Source: Acridotheres tristis (taxonomy: Eukaryota > Chordata > Aves > Passeriformes > Sturnidae). From it: DNA of 64,000 bases. The stretch covers positions 8,408,501-8,472,500 of the forward strand of contig CM072891.1 of assembly GCA_037013685.1 (NCBI GenBank), written 5' to 3'. The number at the start of each line of letters is the position of its first letter. Position 1 is the stretch's first letter. Position numbers and translations under genes: made by a program. The notes under the pieces were generated by a model. That model worked only from the letters and a program-made list of their open reading frames with translations. It did not search any database and was not told the DNA's origin. Of this stretch, positions 1 through 12,610 are shown piece by piece.

Positions 1-293
1 CCTGGCTGGAATAGAGACCTTGTGTTGCAAAAGGCAAAATCAGCTGCCTGAAACATAAAGTTAGGTCTTGAATATCAGGTCTCATTAAAGAAACTTTGTA
101 AACAAGAAAGTTTAAAAACTATAGGTGGGTCTGGCTTCAGTTTCATATTAATTTCATAAAATTTTGTTACACTTCAAATAAATTAGTGTGTTCAACAAAT
201 CTGATGTTAAACAGCTGCATAACAACGCTCCATGTAGCACCATCCTGGAAATAATTTATTTTGAATGATAAGTGATGTGGTAGCTACACAGGT

Positions 294-318
294 CCCCTGC
301 CCCCACCTCCCCTCCCCC
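294..318 (-). other. Putative G-quadruplex motif (C-rich on the + strand)
   Basis: The + strand has four runs of at least four C within 25 bases (294-297, 300-304, 309-312, 314-318). On the minus strand this gives four G-runs with short spacers, matching the canonical quadruplex-forming pattern. If RGS6 is transcribed from the + strand the G-rich strand is the template strand. Confidence 0.6.
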
Positions 319-1373
319 TATCTATCTCAAATATACACTGTTCATGTTTTTAGAACATCTGAGATAGTGGATATAGCTTTCCTAGATGTGCACAATATAG
401 TTTTTGTTCTCTAGGGATTTCTGGCGATTTGCTGACAGAGATGGAGCACTCAATGCAGCTCAGTGGGTTTTTTCCTGGCCTCTGCAGCTATGTCACTGTG
501 CTTGCAGAGCACACTAGTAATATGCAGCTCTTGCAGCATCACTCTAGACAGAGCTAGACATAGAATGGAACTCAAATGAATATAAACATTAATTGTTTCT
601 TTGATCTCTGTAGACTCCCCACAGGCTGCTGTTGCAGGTTTTTTTTCAAGGTTATCAAGCGTTGGTCATAAAGAAAATACTTTTGTGCCTGTGGTTGGCT
701 GGCTAGAAAACATATCAGTCATTGAGATAATGGAAAAAAATCACTTTATTTAGATCAGACACTCCTTGAGCATGGGGAAAAATAACCGAGAGCAAATTGT
801 GTCTTCTGGCTATTAGAATGGGCAATAGCAACCAACCTACTGTACAAATAATAGTTCTGAAGTCTTAATCACTCTGCTGAAATCAGCTCTGGTTTCACTA
901 AATCATGATGCAAATGTCCCTTTAGCTTTAAAGCTTAGGTGTTCTTAAGAGAATAAACATGTTTACACATGTTAACACAGTCCCATTATCCTAGTCGGTT
1001 TTATAGCCAGACAGCTTCAGCTTAATAAAGGGCAGGATGGGATCCAGGGTATTTGTGTGTTCCCATATGTTGTTGTGAGATAACTCTTATTCCCAGCCAT
1101 TACCAATTCTAGTGAAATAGCCTTTTCATTCAACCTAGCCAACAGCCTTTAAGCCAGAGATGAGACTTCAGTTGTTTTATTCATTCAAAAAGCACAGGGA
1201 TTGAGTCTAAATCCTAGTTTGAAGAAAGATGGAGTAATTCTGTTAAACCAGCAAGTGATGATGCTACTGAAGTACCTCTCATTCCAGTGAAATGTCATTT
1301 GGCAATTGTACTGGCAGTCCTGGGATTGCTAAACAAAAAGTCTCTTACAGAGAATGGGCTGCTATTTGTAAAG

Positions 1374-1431
1374 CACGTTGTGATTCCTGGAGGAAGGCTG
1401 CACTATAAATACGTGTATAATTTTTAGCAAA
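1374..1431 (+). repeat. Possible ancient SINE/LINE 3' tail fragment
   Basis: The segment GTAAAGCACGTTGTGATTCC, then a short spacer and GCTGCACTATAAATACGTG, resembles the 'gtaaagcactttgagat...gcgctatataaatgc' tail that recurs in old amniote and fish retroposons. The match is partial (judged by eye), so this could be coincidence. Confidence 0.35.
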
Positions 1432-3129
1432 GTTTATTTATGTGCTTTGAAGACACTGTCAGAACTGGATTGCTGCAAGGCTGAGCTCACTGTTGTGCCC
1501 AGAATCATGATGGGTCTGGGCCCTGTCATGTTGCACTTAGCTCAAGTGGGCTGGCACTGCCTGGGGTCCTGCTGGCCAGTTCCATTTAATCACCCCGTGT
1601 ACAATCACTGCTGAGCTTGCCAAGAACATGCTTGTGCAGTGTAAGTGCCCTGCATAACGTCTGTTGGTCTTCTAAAGTTATTTGGATGCCTAAATATTTC
1701 CATGTATTTGTAAAGAAAAGCCTAGAATAACAAAGCTTAAAGGAGAAATTTGTGGTTTTCTTCAGGCTTTTGTAGGAGGGGATGCAAGGCTCAGATCCAG
1801 AATTTCTAGGGGATGCACTCTTCTTCCTGTTTTTTCCTGGTCTCCTTCCCTTCATAGAAGGCTTTCAGAATTGAACATGGAGCCACTGTCAGGCAGCTTT
1901 TAGTACTGCATTATGGCTAGCAGACTAGAGTAAAATTCGTGGTGTTTCTTTAAAATAAATTTTGCAAAAAATAATTACTTACAACATTATCTTTGTCTGC
2001 AAAAAAAGAAAATTCTCTCCTCAGATGTGTTCCTAACATAAAGGCTGCAATGTTTTTTCAGTGAGGTTATTGAAATAAACTTTTACATGCAGCACATGAG
2101 CAAAACCCGAACTTAAACTCTATTGCTCTGATACTTGGGAAGAAGCTTAAGCAAGATATCAGAAACACCAAAGTATTTTAAAACATGCATTTTAAAGTAA
2201 TTTCCGTGTAATCAAATAACATCTTTTTTTCATCAGTAAGTACATGCAATCTACTAATTTAATTTGTCTTTAATGGGTTTCAATGTGATTTCATCTTTGT
2301 TTTTAATATCAGAACATTTAGGTATTTTTAAGCTTGGGGTGGCCAGGATGGGGGTGGAGAGATTCTCTTCTTTTCCTCTTGTCATTATCAGAAATAATTT
2401 CTCTGGCTACAGAAATCCTCTTTCCGTGCATCCTGAGCAGCTTTTTGACAGTCAAGAATAAACAATCAGTCATTTTTTTGTAACGTGTTGTCTTTATTTG
2501 TGTTCTGTCAGCCTGCAATTTACTGCCTTGAGAGCAGCAAATGCTTATCATAATAATTCGTTTCTCTTGTCTATGCAGCTCAAGTGACATCAATTCATGC
2601 CTTTTCCCATTTCACATCTGATTAAGAACTACTTCTTCCAATGTAGAGATGGAATTGAGGAGCTGGGATTTTGTTCTTTGGGAAGAATAGCTGTGTAATG
2701 GATCGGGATAGTAGTTAAAAGCAAAGGAAAGAATAGTTTCTGACTCTCAGATAGTGACAATATTTTTTCTATAAACAGCAATTACAAGTTGCTTTATTTG
2801 TAAAAATGTATTTTCGAGTTCATTTCTAAAGCCCATACAAGCATGCCAAACAGAACTATAATTCCCAGAAGAGATTTTCTTGTGATGCCAAAGAAACCTG
2901 GAATCAAGGAGAAATATATGCAATACTGCTTGCACATATGGGGATTTCTGGAGAAGGCTTGTTGTTTGCACTTGGTAGTGTATTCCAGTCCAAGATTTCC
3001 AAAGGCCACTGCCCTAACTTATGTGCCTATGTAAAAAGTATCTATTGCAGTATAGATGCTCAGATATCCTATAGGCAGTGGTCTAGATCAGGTGTTAATA
3101 AAACTTACTGTACTGTCCTGTACATGTAC

Positions 3130-3152
3130 AAGAGTCCTGGACCAGGACTCTT
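3130..3152. repeat. Perfect inverted repeat, 11-bp arms with 1-base spacer
   Basis: AAGAGTCCTGG (3130-3140) and CCAGGACTCTT (3142-3152) are exact reverse complements around a single A. It is preceded at once by the 10-bp palindrome GTACATGTAC (3119-3128). It could extrude as a small cruciform or be chance; no known site was recognised. Confidence 0.8.
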
Positions 3153-6100
3153 CAATTATTTTGCTGCCCTTCTATGTATTCTTCTCTTTCTATCAGATCT
3201 TAGGCTGTGATTAGCTTTGAATTGATGCTGTGGCTTTTTCCCTGAGAAGAATTATCCATCTTAAAATCTATATTGCTTTCAGATCCTTTATCTAATTGTA
3301 AGTTTTAATGATAAATTTTGTATGTTCAAAGGGTAAAAATAGCAGCTTTATTCCATTGGCTGGTATTCTGCTAAATTAAGTAACCACAGCAGAAAATAAA
3401 CTTCTGAGTTTTATTTTCCTACTTCTAGTTCTTGTATTTAAGACTGGAGATAGTAATATTCTGCTAAATGATTCATATATTCTGTGATTTACAGAGAAGA
3501 TAAAATGTAAGAAAACAAGATAAACTAAATTAGAAAATATATCTCCTAGTAAAGCATCTTAGCCATTGTTATGGTGCCATAGCTTCAAGAGAAATCAAGT
3601 TAACATTTTAACTTCTACAAATGAATGCATCTCTTAAAAGTAAAGAAGAGAAAAACAAGTTCAGCCTGCCAAAAGACTCCATGGAAAGAGCTGGAAACTC
3701 CTGCAATCCTTCATCAGATCTCAGCCAGGACCACACACACCTGCACAAGGTGCTTGCCCTTGGCGAGGTCACCAAGCAGAACCAAGATGGAGCAGTTGTC
3801 CAGGAAACATCTGACTGTGCTGTGCACCTCAGCACCCAGGGCAGGACATGCTGCCCAAAGAAAAAGATCTCTTTTATCTTACTGTGATTGTTGCTCTTTG
3901 CCTCACTGGACTCGGGCAGTGTGATAACTCACACATGGACCCATCTCCATGGTGGTGATTTCAAGTCACACCCTAGTTAAAGGCCGGGTTAACTGGAGAA
4001 CAAAGGCATGTAATAAAAAAAAATTCTGTGGAAGCTAGAAAAGGACTTAGAATCCCATACCTTTCCATCACTTGCTTAAAGCTGCTGTCATTTCCCTGTG
4101 ACAGCTGGTCATACCTCTATCAAACTTGTTTCATGGCTCTCAGTTCCTGATTCTTCAGCATAGTGGATACTCACTTTGAAATTAGCTCTTCAGCTTATGA
4201 CTGAATAAAAATCTTTGGCCTAATGCAGAGAGGCTTCATCTCTTGAAATCTTGGCCATAAACCTGTGTCTGTATCCTTCATTGCCATTCTAAGGTTATGT
4301 TGTTATCTATCCGAAGCCAGGGCTAACACTGCACTCTTATTATAACGTCATGTTTACAAAATAATGATGTTAGAGTGAGAGCTGTTCGATTAAAATTCTG
4401 ATCACATATTGAGTTCTGAAAGAGACAGCTATGAAGGCACAAAGAATAGAAATCTATGTTATAGATGTACTGGTTTTTATTCTAAAACAGGAGAGTAATG
4501 CCAGGCAGTATATCAGCAGCAGTTATCAGGTTTCATAATTTTTTTGACAGATTACTAATTGCTCTATTTCAAGTAAATTTTTTCAAAGTATACGGCACAG
4601 ATAAGTGACTTTTGCTGTTTATTTGGAGTCTGTTTCTTTAGTCTCAAGTAATTTGGGGAACACCCAATACTGGGTGGTTAAGACAGTAAGACAGCTTTAT
4701 TTTCTGTAAAAGATATCATGCAGACTGTATCCCCAGATGCCTCATGGTTTTGTCATATGGTCTGTTTCAAAAAAAAAACAAACAACAAAACACCAAAAAG
4801 AGGTGAACCCAATCTGAAAGACCTGGGTCTTGATTTATGCACCTGTAATTTTGAGGAGGGTGGTTCATGACAGCAGTTTAGGAGTACATTTGGCTATGGG
4901 GGACAAACCAGCACTACATGCAATGGTATTGCTTTCTCAGTGATAAAGAAAGGAATTTAGTTTCAAGCAAGGGGAGACAAGATATGCTTCCAGATTTTTT
5001 AAAGCAAGTGATTTGCTGAGACGTAAGTATAGAACTGTTCCAGATGGCAGAATTTGCAGAGAGAGATGCTACTGTATTTAACAGCAACATGATTAACTAT
5101 GGGCCAACAATAACCAAATGTTAAATCAAAATGGAGAGCAGAGAGACTGTAGATGCTGAATGTGCAGTCATGAGCTACAGCTTGAAATCAGTGTGACTTC
5201 ATGTTCATTGTGATCAGTTTGAGAGCAGTGCACTGTGGTCATGCTTTTGTGCAAAAAGAAGAATGAAAGGTATGACTGTTTATGAATGCAGCAAACTGAA
5301 ATCTGAAAGGGGAGGTGGAATAAGGAGAGAAAAGGAAGGTGGTGGTGAAGTCCAAGACCTTAAGGTATAGAGCTGCAGGCATAAAAGTGAAGGAAAAGAT
5401 AGTGACCTTTTGTGTTGTCGAGACTACTAGGAGCTTTTCAGCTTACCTTACAATTAATCTCTATATCTTTGTCTTGAAAAGTCGTAAGAGATGCCAAAGA
5501 TGATCACACACATAATTGGAGAGTTTATGATGTTCTCCAAACCCTGGTAACCAGTGAGGCCCCTGAATGGAGTGGTGGTCTCAGCCCTTTCCCTCCTTGT
5601 TGACATGGCTGTTCACTCATTGTAGTCAGAAGATTTGGGGATTTGAAAGACACGGGTATGTGTGAAGTAACCAAATGCCATACCAATCTAATGGAAGCTG
5701 TCTTCTAATATCTGTGGGTCTCTCAAAATGTTTCTGTAGGAATGTAGGGGGCAAGGCAAAGGCTGCATTTCCTACAGTTGTCTTAGGCGGGAAGATGGGT
5801 GAATTTCCCTGTCCATTTTCCTACATTTGTGTATGCACATCAGCAGCACAGAAACGAAGTTATACATGAGAAACAGCTGAAAGGTAGAGTTCCCATTTTC
5901 ATACCATCAAATAGAAAATGTGCAGATGAAAATGTTGTGCTATGGCAATACTTGCACTATCTCTGATTTTTCCTTCTGTTCATTTATTTTGGTGTCTAGA
6001 TCTATATGAATTGCTGCTGCTCTCACAACTGTTTCATCTTGTATGTCTTATTTGTGCATTCATGCCTAGCCTAGATCAAAATGTGAAGTCATTATTATCT

Positions 6101-8135
6101 GTGAATTTCTTGTATATTTGGCTTGTTAGTGGGCCAGTGATCTGGTCAGTAACTTCCAGCACTGGTCTGTAAATTACCATTAAACTACTAGTAGAAGTAA
6201 TTGTAAGTAGTAAGGCTGGTAATAAACTGCATTTTTGTTACTCAGTAACAGCAGTATTTTATCACTCATTTCTTGAGGAAAAATTATGAAATATGGTTCC
6301 TGGCAAAGGCACAATATGCAGTTCACCGTTTATGTGTAAGTAGTACACCAGTTTATAATTCTGTAGGGGAAAAAGGTAGTTTAAAGGATATGAGTAACCT
6401 AATGAAAGATTTTAAAAATAAAACCAGATCATTGCATCAATAAACAGTCTGAAAGGTATGGCCTTTGCCACATACTGATGTGGGGAGCATGCTTCTTCCT
6501 TCTTCACCCCCGCTCTGCCTAGGTGTAAGCTCTGTGTGTTTCAGTTCTGTGCCTTGCAGAGTTGGTAGAGATTTCTAAAACACACTACAAAGAAAATGAA
6601 AAGCCTGAGGATTTCTTAGAGATAGCAGGAATTTTCACTACTGGCACTGAAGAATCCTGATTGATTTCACATCCCCTGCCCTCTCAGGAAGATTCACCAT
6701 ATTAAAGAGTAACAGCTTGCAAGAACCAATTATAAGTGTAAAAAAAGGCTTTTATATGTCCTTCTATGATAAGCAGAACAAAAGCAGAACATGATATTCA
6801 TTAATTTTGCCAAAATGCAGTTAAATCTGAAAAGGAAATGTTTTAACTTGTTGTCAAGTTAATGGCCTGTCTGCAAAAACTGGGGCTGGGAAGCAATTTG
6901 TGGCCAAGTTAATTCTGAAACTGTAGGCTTTATTGTGAGTTTGCTGAACACATATCTGCAGTGTCAGTAGTGAGAAACAAGACAATTAATGCATTTTAAC
7001 TAAGATGTTATTAATGAAGTGCTACTCTGTCCCGTTTTTTGGTTTTGTTTTTTTTTTTAAGCTATGCTGTAAGAAGTTAGTTCTTGCCCTCCTGCCCCTT
7101 CTTCAGCTATTAATGGGACAAATGCCTGGTGCTACTGGTGTAACAAGCAACTCCAACAACACATTAATGCCATCTGCTTTCTCATTAAAAGGCCTCATGT
7201 AATCTCCACCATGACCTGCTGAAATTGTAACTGCACTAGATGCCAACATTCGGTCTCTTGGGGGAAAAACGCTGGTGGCTTGAACCAGAACTTTGTCTCT
7301 GGTAAATTCCCTGGTATCCATGGCAGAAGTGCTGGCAGAAGGGACAATCTGTAGGCTCATTTGTTTCCCTGTATCCATCCATTGAAACAAACCTTTGCTC
7401 CTGATGTTACCAAGGAAGAGAGGGAACAGATACCATTGAGGACACTTTCTTCTCCCTAACAACATGTGCAGGAAGACCAAAAATCAATCAGATTAACTAA
7501 TGCCCTGTGTCTTCTCCTTGAGTGATAGTGATGCCTAACATGGAGATACTGTTTCAGCAGACCATATGATTGATGGCAGTCCAATGTTTGGGAGCATATG
7601 CTGGTGCTCAGTAATAAGCAATGATAACATTCACTGCTGTAAAAGGTGTTTCTCTGAACTATTGGATCATTTAAATGCTGAGATATTCAGTGATGCACCA
7701 AGCTTAAATCCAAGTGGATTTTAGACTGTTTTCTATGAAATTACACTAGAAGAGCTATACTTGGTAAATTCCTTCTGCATTCCTTGTGCCTTAACTGTGG
7801 AGTATGAAATCAGCAATTGTAGCTGATCATATGTTTGGCATAAAGTTTTATTTTGTGATCTGTCTGAAATGTGGAACAACATGGGAATGTTGAACCCACT
7901 GTCAGGGAGATGGTTGAAGTCCTTGTCCCCAGTGTAGATGTTAATCTCTGGTGCATGATGGATTCATATGTCTTGGCACAGCATCAGTGCTCTAGTGTGT
8001 GGTAGAGGAAAAGACCAATCCATCAGTGAACTTACAGTTATTACAACATGGCAACTTAAAACTATCATGTGGAGTTAAGCATGTTTTTGGTGACTGAACG
8101 TACAGGTAGTCCTGATCCATCAGGTTCCTATCTCT

Positions 8136-8151
8136 TTCTTTCTAGAAAGAA
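8136..8151. repeat. 16-bp perfect palindrome with heat-shock-element-like core
   Basis: TTCTTTCTAGAAAGAA is its own reverse complement. Its centre TTCTAGAA has the inverted nTTCnnGAAn arrangement bound by heat-shock factors. A short motif like this occurs by chance at moderate frequency, and no promoter is evident nearby. Confidence 0.45.
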
Positions 8152-8679
8152 GGTGGATTTCACTGCCCCCACAGGCCAACCTCTCACTGGGAAAAACTTG
8201 GCTCAAATTTCATGATAACCACCTCTTTATTGTCCCATTTGTCAGCTTACACTCTATAATGCTATAACATGTTCAGTAAAATTGAATTTGACATTGAAAT
8301 GTTGACAAACTCCTGTTTCATTTTAGTTGAGATAAAAATGGGAAGGTATTCTTAGATGACCTATTTCTAGCTGCAGTGCAGGACCATTTCAGCCATGTGT
8401 TCATCATCAGAGTCTGACCTCATTTTAACCTGGTAGAGCTCCTTAATAGTGAATAGTGAACACTAATGAATAAAAAAATAAAGAGAAACCCAGCCATGAT
8501 GAAGCAAATCTATGCAAATACCTTCTGATACAGGTTTCTTCCAAGAAGCAATATTTCCTCATAATTTTGCTAAAAACTTTTTCTGCATGAGGACAGTCAG
8601 GCAAGGAACAGATAGCATAATCTTTTTGGGCAATTTCTCCTTCCTCAGAGATTTTTGATTTTCAAGGCGACAAAGTCTT

Positions 8680-8779
8680 AAGTAACCTGGCCCCACCTCA
8701 CAGCCAAGTCTGGCTTGAGAAGATTGTGCTCAAATTTTCTAAGATCCCTTCCAACCTGAATTTTCCTGGAATTCTATGA
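8680..8779 (+). mobile_element. CR1 LINE 3'-end fragment (short, degraded)
   Basis: The segment runs from AGTAACCTGG to an end containing AAGATCCCTTCCAACCTGAA and then ATTCTATGAA. The last two strings correspond to the CR1 3' untranslated end, where 'gatcccttccaacc' precedes the terminal ATTCTATG octamer. Only about 100 bp remain, with indels, so it is an old, 5'-truncated copy. It lies about 400 bp from an oppositely oriented copy. Confidence 0.6.
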
Positions 8780-9173
8780 AGTTCTTCGAAGTAAATAAAA
8801 ATAGCATCTGCTTAGTGGGAGATGTGTGTAACATTCATGAACTGAAAAAATTGTCTCTAGCTCAGGTAACAGCTCAAAACTGCAACTTCAGTAAAACTGT
8901 GTATTGATTGCATTCTACATCAGCTTTGTAAAGCAAGACCCGAGGACTGACTTTTAATGCTGAAAGTAGCTTGCACATTACAACCTTCCTGATTTGTGCT
9001 GGGCAGTTAGCAGGGCATAGTGATTTGTGCTGTAATGACTTCAGAAAGTCAGGTAAGAGAAATTTCTATGAAACAGACTTTAACAGCAGGATTTATCTTT
9101 TTAGGAGAGTGTTAGGAGTGGAGGTGGACTGCTGACTTTTCTTTTTTAAGCAGCGAAAGGGGAAAAAAAACCC

Positions 9174-9580
9174 CATAGAATTATAGAATATCCTGAGTTG
9201 AAAGGGACCCATAAGGAACATCAAATTCAGCTCCTGGCCCTGCACAAGACAGAATCAAGAATCACACCATGTGCCTGAGAGCATTGTCCAAGCATTTGCA
9301 CTCTTGTTAGGCTTGGTGCAGTGACCAGTTGAGCCTGTTCTGATGCCCAAACACCATCTGGGTGAAGAGCCTTTTCCTAACACAGAGCCTAAACACCCCC
9401 TGCCATAGCCTGGTGTTTTCTCAGCCCTCCAAATTGTCACGATCTCTCTGCAGGGCTTCTCTGCCTTTGAGGGAGTCAACCTGATATAACCCAATTTACT
9501 GTAACTTTTTGTGCCTGACCTGTGAGCCTTGTCCTTGTCACCTGCAAACCCCAAGCAGCCAGTTATCAAGCAGCCAGTTG
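9174..9580 (-). mobile_element. CR1 LINE fragment, reverse orientation
   Basis: It starts with CATAGAATTATAGAATATCC and GAGTTGAAAGGGACCCATAA, the reverse complement of the CR1 3' terminus. It continues with phrases common in avian CR1 copies (AGCTCCTGGCCCTGCACA, GTGCCTGAGAGCATTGTCCA, CTGGGTGAAGAGCCTTTTCC). The distal part (about 9425-9550, 'ctctctgcagggcttctctgcc') looks like a further stretch of CR1 or an adjoining second fragment. The 104-codon minus-strand reading frame across it (9255-9569) lacks reverse-transcriptase or endonuclease motifs and is untranslated-region sequence by chance open. Confidence 0.85.
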
Positions 9581-9581
9581 A
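9552..9581. repeat. Tandem duplication of a 15-bp unit
   Basis: Two adjacent copies of CAAGCAGCCAGTTAT and CAAGCAGCCAGTTGA differ only at the last two bases. They sit at the far edge of the CR1 fragment ending near 9550-9580. Confidence 0.75.
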
Positions 9582-12500
9582 AATATATTTTAAAGCTAAC
9601 AGACTCTGCCATTAGTAATAATCTCTATTTTTTCTAATGCTTCCCTTGCTTTAATTCTGTTTTGATATTTTCAATTTCACATCTGTGAACCATTTGTTTT
9701 CATCCTAAGGGACATGTGACATTATATGACCCTTCTTTACAGGAACATACTGGGTCAAACTCACCATGTTAATTTTTAATCTGTTCTTGCCAGGTGGTCC
9801 CTCTTGTGCCTTTAAATCATTTTTCTTCTTCCAGAAATTCCTCCAAAGCTGAAAGCTTGTACTCAAAGCAGCTCCTTTAATGTAAGCAAATGATAAAATC
9901 GAACAAGGGAGCTTTGAAATTTACAGCGTCTACAGGTTGTTGATGATGGAAACAGACTGATGCTTTGCACAAAATCAAAGTTGCATAGCTGTATAAACAG
10001 CTTGTGTTTCATATTTGGTGAATAAAATTAGTAAAATGGTAACTTTAGTGAGATGATCATGATGAAAGTCATGTGTGGTTGTGTTCTTTACCACTAGTGG
10101 TTTTGTTCAGGAGCAAACTGGTCTTTCGAGAAGCAATTAGTAAACCTAAATGTCCTTTTGGAGATAAGAAGAGAGCCACTGTGGCATGCTTTGAGATAGC
10201 AGCAAAAGTTCACTGCAAGTCTTCTAACAGTGTGTACCATAGTGAAGAAGCATAAGAAGATAATTTTTCATTACATGGATCTCAAAATGAGGCCAGCATT
10301 ACATACCGTGCCCTGCATTTGCTGCTGAATGCTTTGCATGAATTAGATGTTAATGAAGTTGTTGCCATCCACTTTGGCCTGACATGGAAGTGAGGCTTAC
10401 TGCTTTCTGTAATGTTTCACAAAGCATTTCTCCTCCTTTCTGCAGGCAGATCAGCACATATTTTCATTTCCCAATAAGGGGCCTTTTGGGAAGCTGTGTG
10501 AATCCTTAAGGGGCTCTCCTTTCAAACACATTTTATTTAAGAGTGTATCAGCAAAATGTTTCTCAGAAGTGCTAACAGGTTTTCAGTCTGAGGAACAGTC
10601 CTGGGACCATTGCAGCTCTGTGCTTCCAGCTTTCTCTTCTAAGAGGATAAGGTATAGGACATGACAGAAGTGAAACTGCACTTGCCTGTCAACAGAATTG
10701 GGTGATTAACATCCAGAGATCTTTCAGTGAATATTTTAGAGCAATATTCCAGTCTCACAGAGATAAAGAACATTTGTATATGTCTCTATATCTTTATACC
10801 TATATCTGAATACGTATATAAGTGCATACATGCTCATTTGGAGATTCATAAAGTAAGAGAGGAAGTTTACACTGTCAGAATTTTTTTATAGTAGTCTCAG
10901 TGGCTGTACAGTAGCAGAGGAAGGTCTGCATTTCATTTCCTTTTAACCAAGCATACAGTGAAATCTCCATTCCGGAGCTGCTTCTGTGTAAAACTCCAGT
11001 TGGGGGACTTCAGCTCCTTCATCCAAAGACTGGTGATGAATGCAGTCAGAAAATGTCAATGAGCCATAAAAAGTGCCAGTATGACTCAGTATATAATTAT
11101 GTGCCTTGCCTTGGGGTCAGAGCTGTGTTTGGGCAGCAAATGATGCCTGGCCAGAATGCTGGCACAGGATGTATTTCCACCCTGCCTGAGGTTAGAAATG
11201 AGATGGGAAGGCTTCATATTTCTCCCCACCACTTGGGAAGATCCAGGGCTCCCTGTACATCCCCTAGAGAACTTACCTGGCTCATAAGCAATGCTCCAGC
11301 TTGCTTATAGCATTTGAGGAGCAGTGATAATTTCAGGAGCTTCACTGGAAACATGGGCATTTCTAACTCTAGGGGAATGGAAGTTAACAGAATAAGGGAG
11401 TGGGAGACACCTTCCCCCTCTCTCCCAACTATGACTCTCATATTTTTCTGTGCCTCAGCTTGGGTATAGTACAACAGGTATGTTAAATAGCTCTAGAACA
11501 GTGAGCACTGCCAGGGAGCCCAGGTGGGAGTAGGAAGAATCAGTTCTGTAGATGTATTAATTAATCTGAAACCATGTTCTAGTATTTCCTTCGCTCAAGT
11601 CCACTAGCTGTTATGATGGAAGGCAATTTCCATTTGTATCTGCATGGACTATGAAATAAGCCAAGTATTTGATTGGAGGCAAAACCAAAAAGCATAGCAA
11701 TATTGTATAATGTGGAGGCAAAATTAGATCTGTTGACAACTTACTGAAATATACAAAATGTTTTGCTTAAATTAAAACCATAAAATGACATTTCATTAAT
11801 AACAATAGACTTAAACTAAACGGGAAATTTGTGTCTATTTTCTCTAGATTCATTGGCTTGTGCAGCAAGGATTTGGCCGCTTTATCTATGTCACTTCTAA
11901 CAAAGATGTCCTGAGCATGACATACCAGTCTTTTAACTACCAAATATCCCCAAAGGGCATCCCATCTTTCAGTCCTGTGTTTTTTCAGCTCTCTTTCTCC
12001 TCCTCATGAGAGGATTGTATATACAACCCAGTAAAAATTCAAGATTTGCAGTTAGGATCTTCACTGTGTAAAGTTATGAAGTCTGCTCTTGCGTTAAGAA
12101 TTTCTCTCTTTTTCAAGCTCATTGGGCAGTTGCTTCAGTGTTCTTAGTTTGTTTTCTTCTGTGGCTCAGTTTCTGCACCTTTAAAACAATTGTTGAGATG
12201 AGGATGACCAGATTCAGCAAACCACGGTGCTTCCTTGTGTTGATCTGTGTATGGTCTTGGGGCAAGTAAGTGGACATCTCAGTATCAGCTGCTTTCTGCA
12301 GCAACCTGGGCTTTTTGAGTGGGCTGGAGGCCACAAGTTAAACCTAAACTTAGTTTCATGGCACTGTTTTTCATGGGAGAAAACACCAAGGCAGTCCTGA
12401 AAGCATAGGGGAGCAGAGATTGAGACTATGGTTATTTTGTTGAGAAGTACTGCAGTATCTATTTCAGAAAACCATGTGGAAACAAGTGACTAAGAGTGAG

Positions 12501-12610
12501 TAGAGAGAATATTTTGTACTTCTATGGCATCCTTGATCTTCAGTGACACAAATTTTATGGCTGTTTATCTCTTTAACTCAAAATATCCTGCAGGTATTGA
12601 CAAATATTTT
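9582..12610. other. Unique intronic DNA between two CR1 copies
   Basis: No exon, RNA gene or further repeat was recognised. Reading frames at 11053-11310 (+) and 11214-11474 (-) overlap in opposite directions and have no domain signature. Confidence 0.65.

Larger units (their letters stand above)
319..8679. other. Unique intronic DNA, no gene recognised
   Basis: Apart from the weak SINE-like piece and the palindromes listed, this is unique AT-rich sequence. Short reading frames occur on both strands and overlap each other. The most protein-like is at 7103-7480 on the minus strand, treated as an observation. A T-rich tract lies near 7036-7060. Confidence 0.7.

Noticed and set aside
5086..5105. 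AACATGATTAACTAT as the end of the preceding RGS6 exon (NMIVY-like)
   Set aside because: The residue after I is N rather than V, no splice donor follows, and the upstream reading does not match RGS6.
9255..9569. 104-codon minus-strand open frame
   Set aside because: It lies wholly inside a CR1 3' region, which is untranslated in the intact element, and shows no reverse-transcriptase or endonuclease motif.
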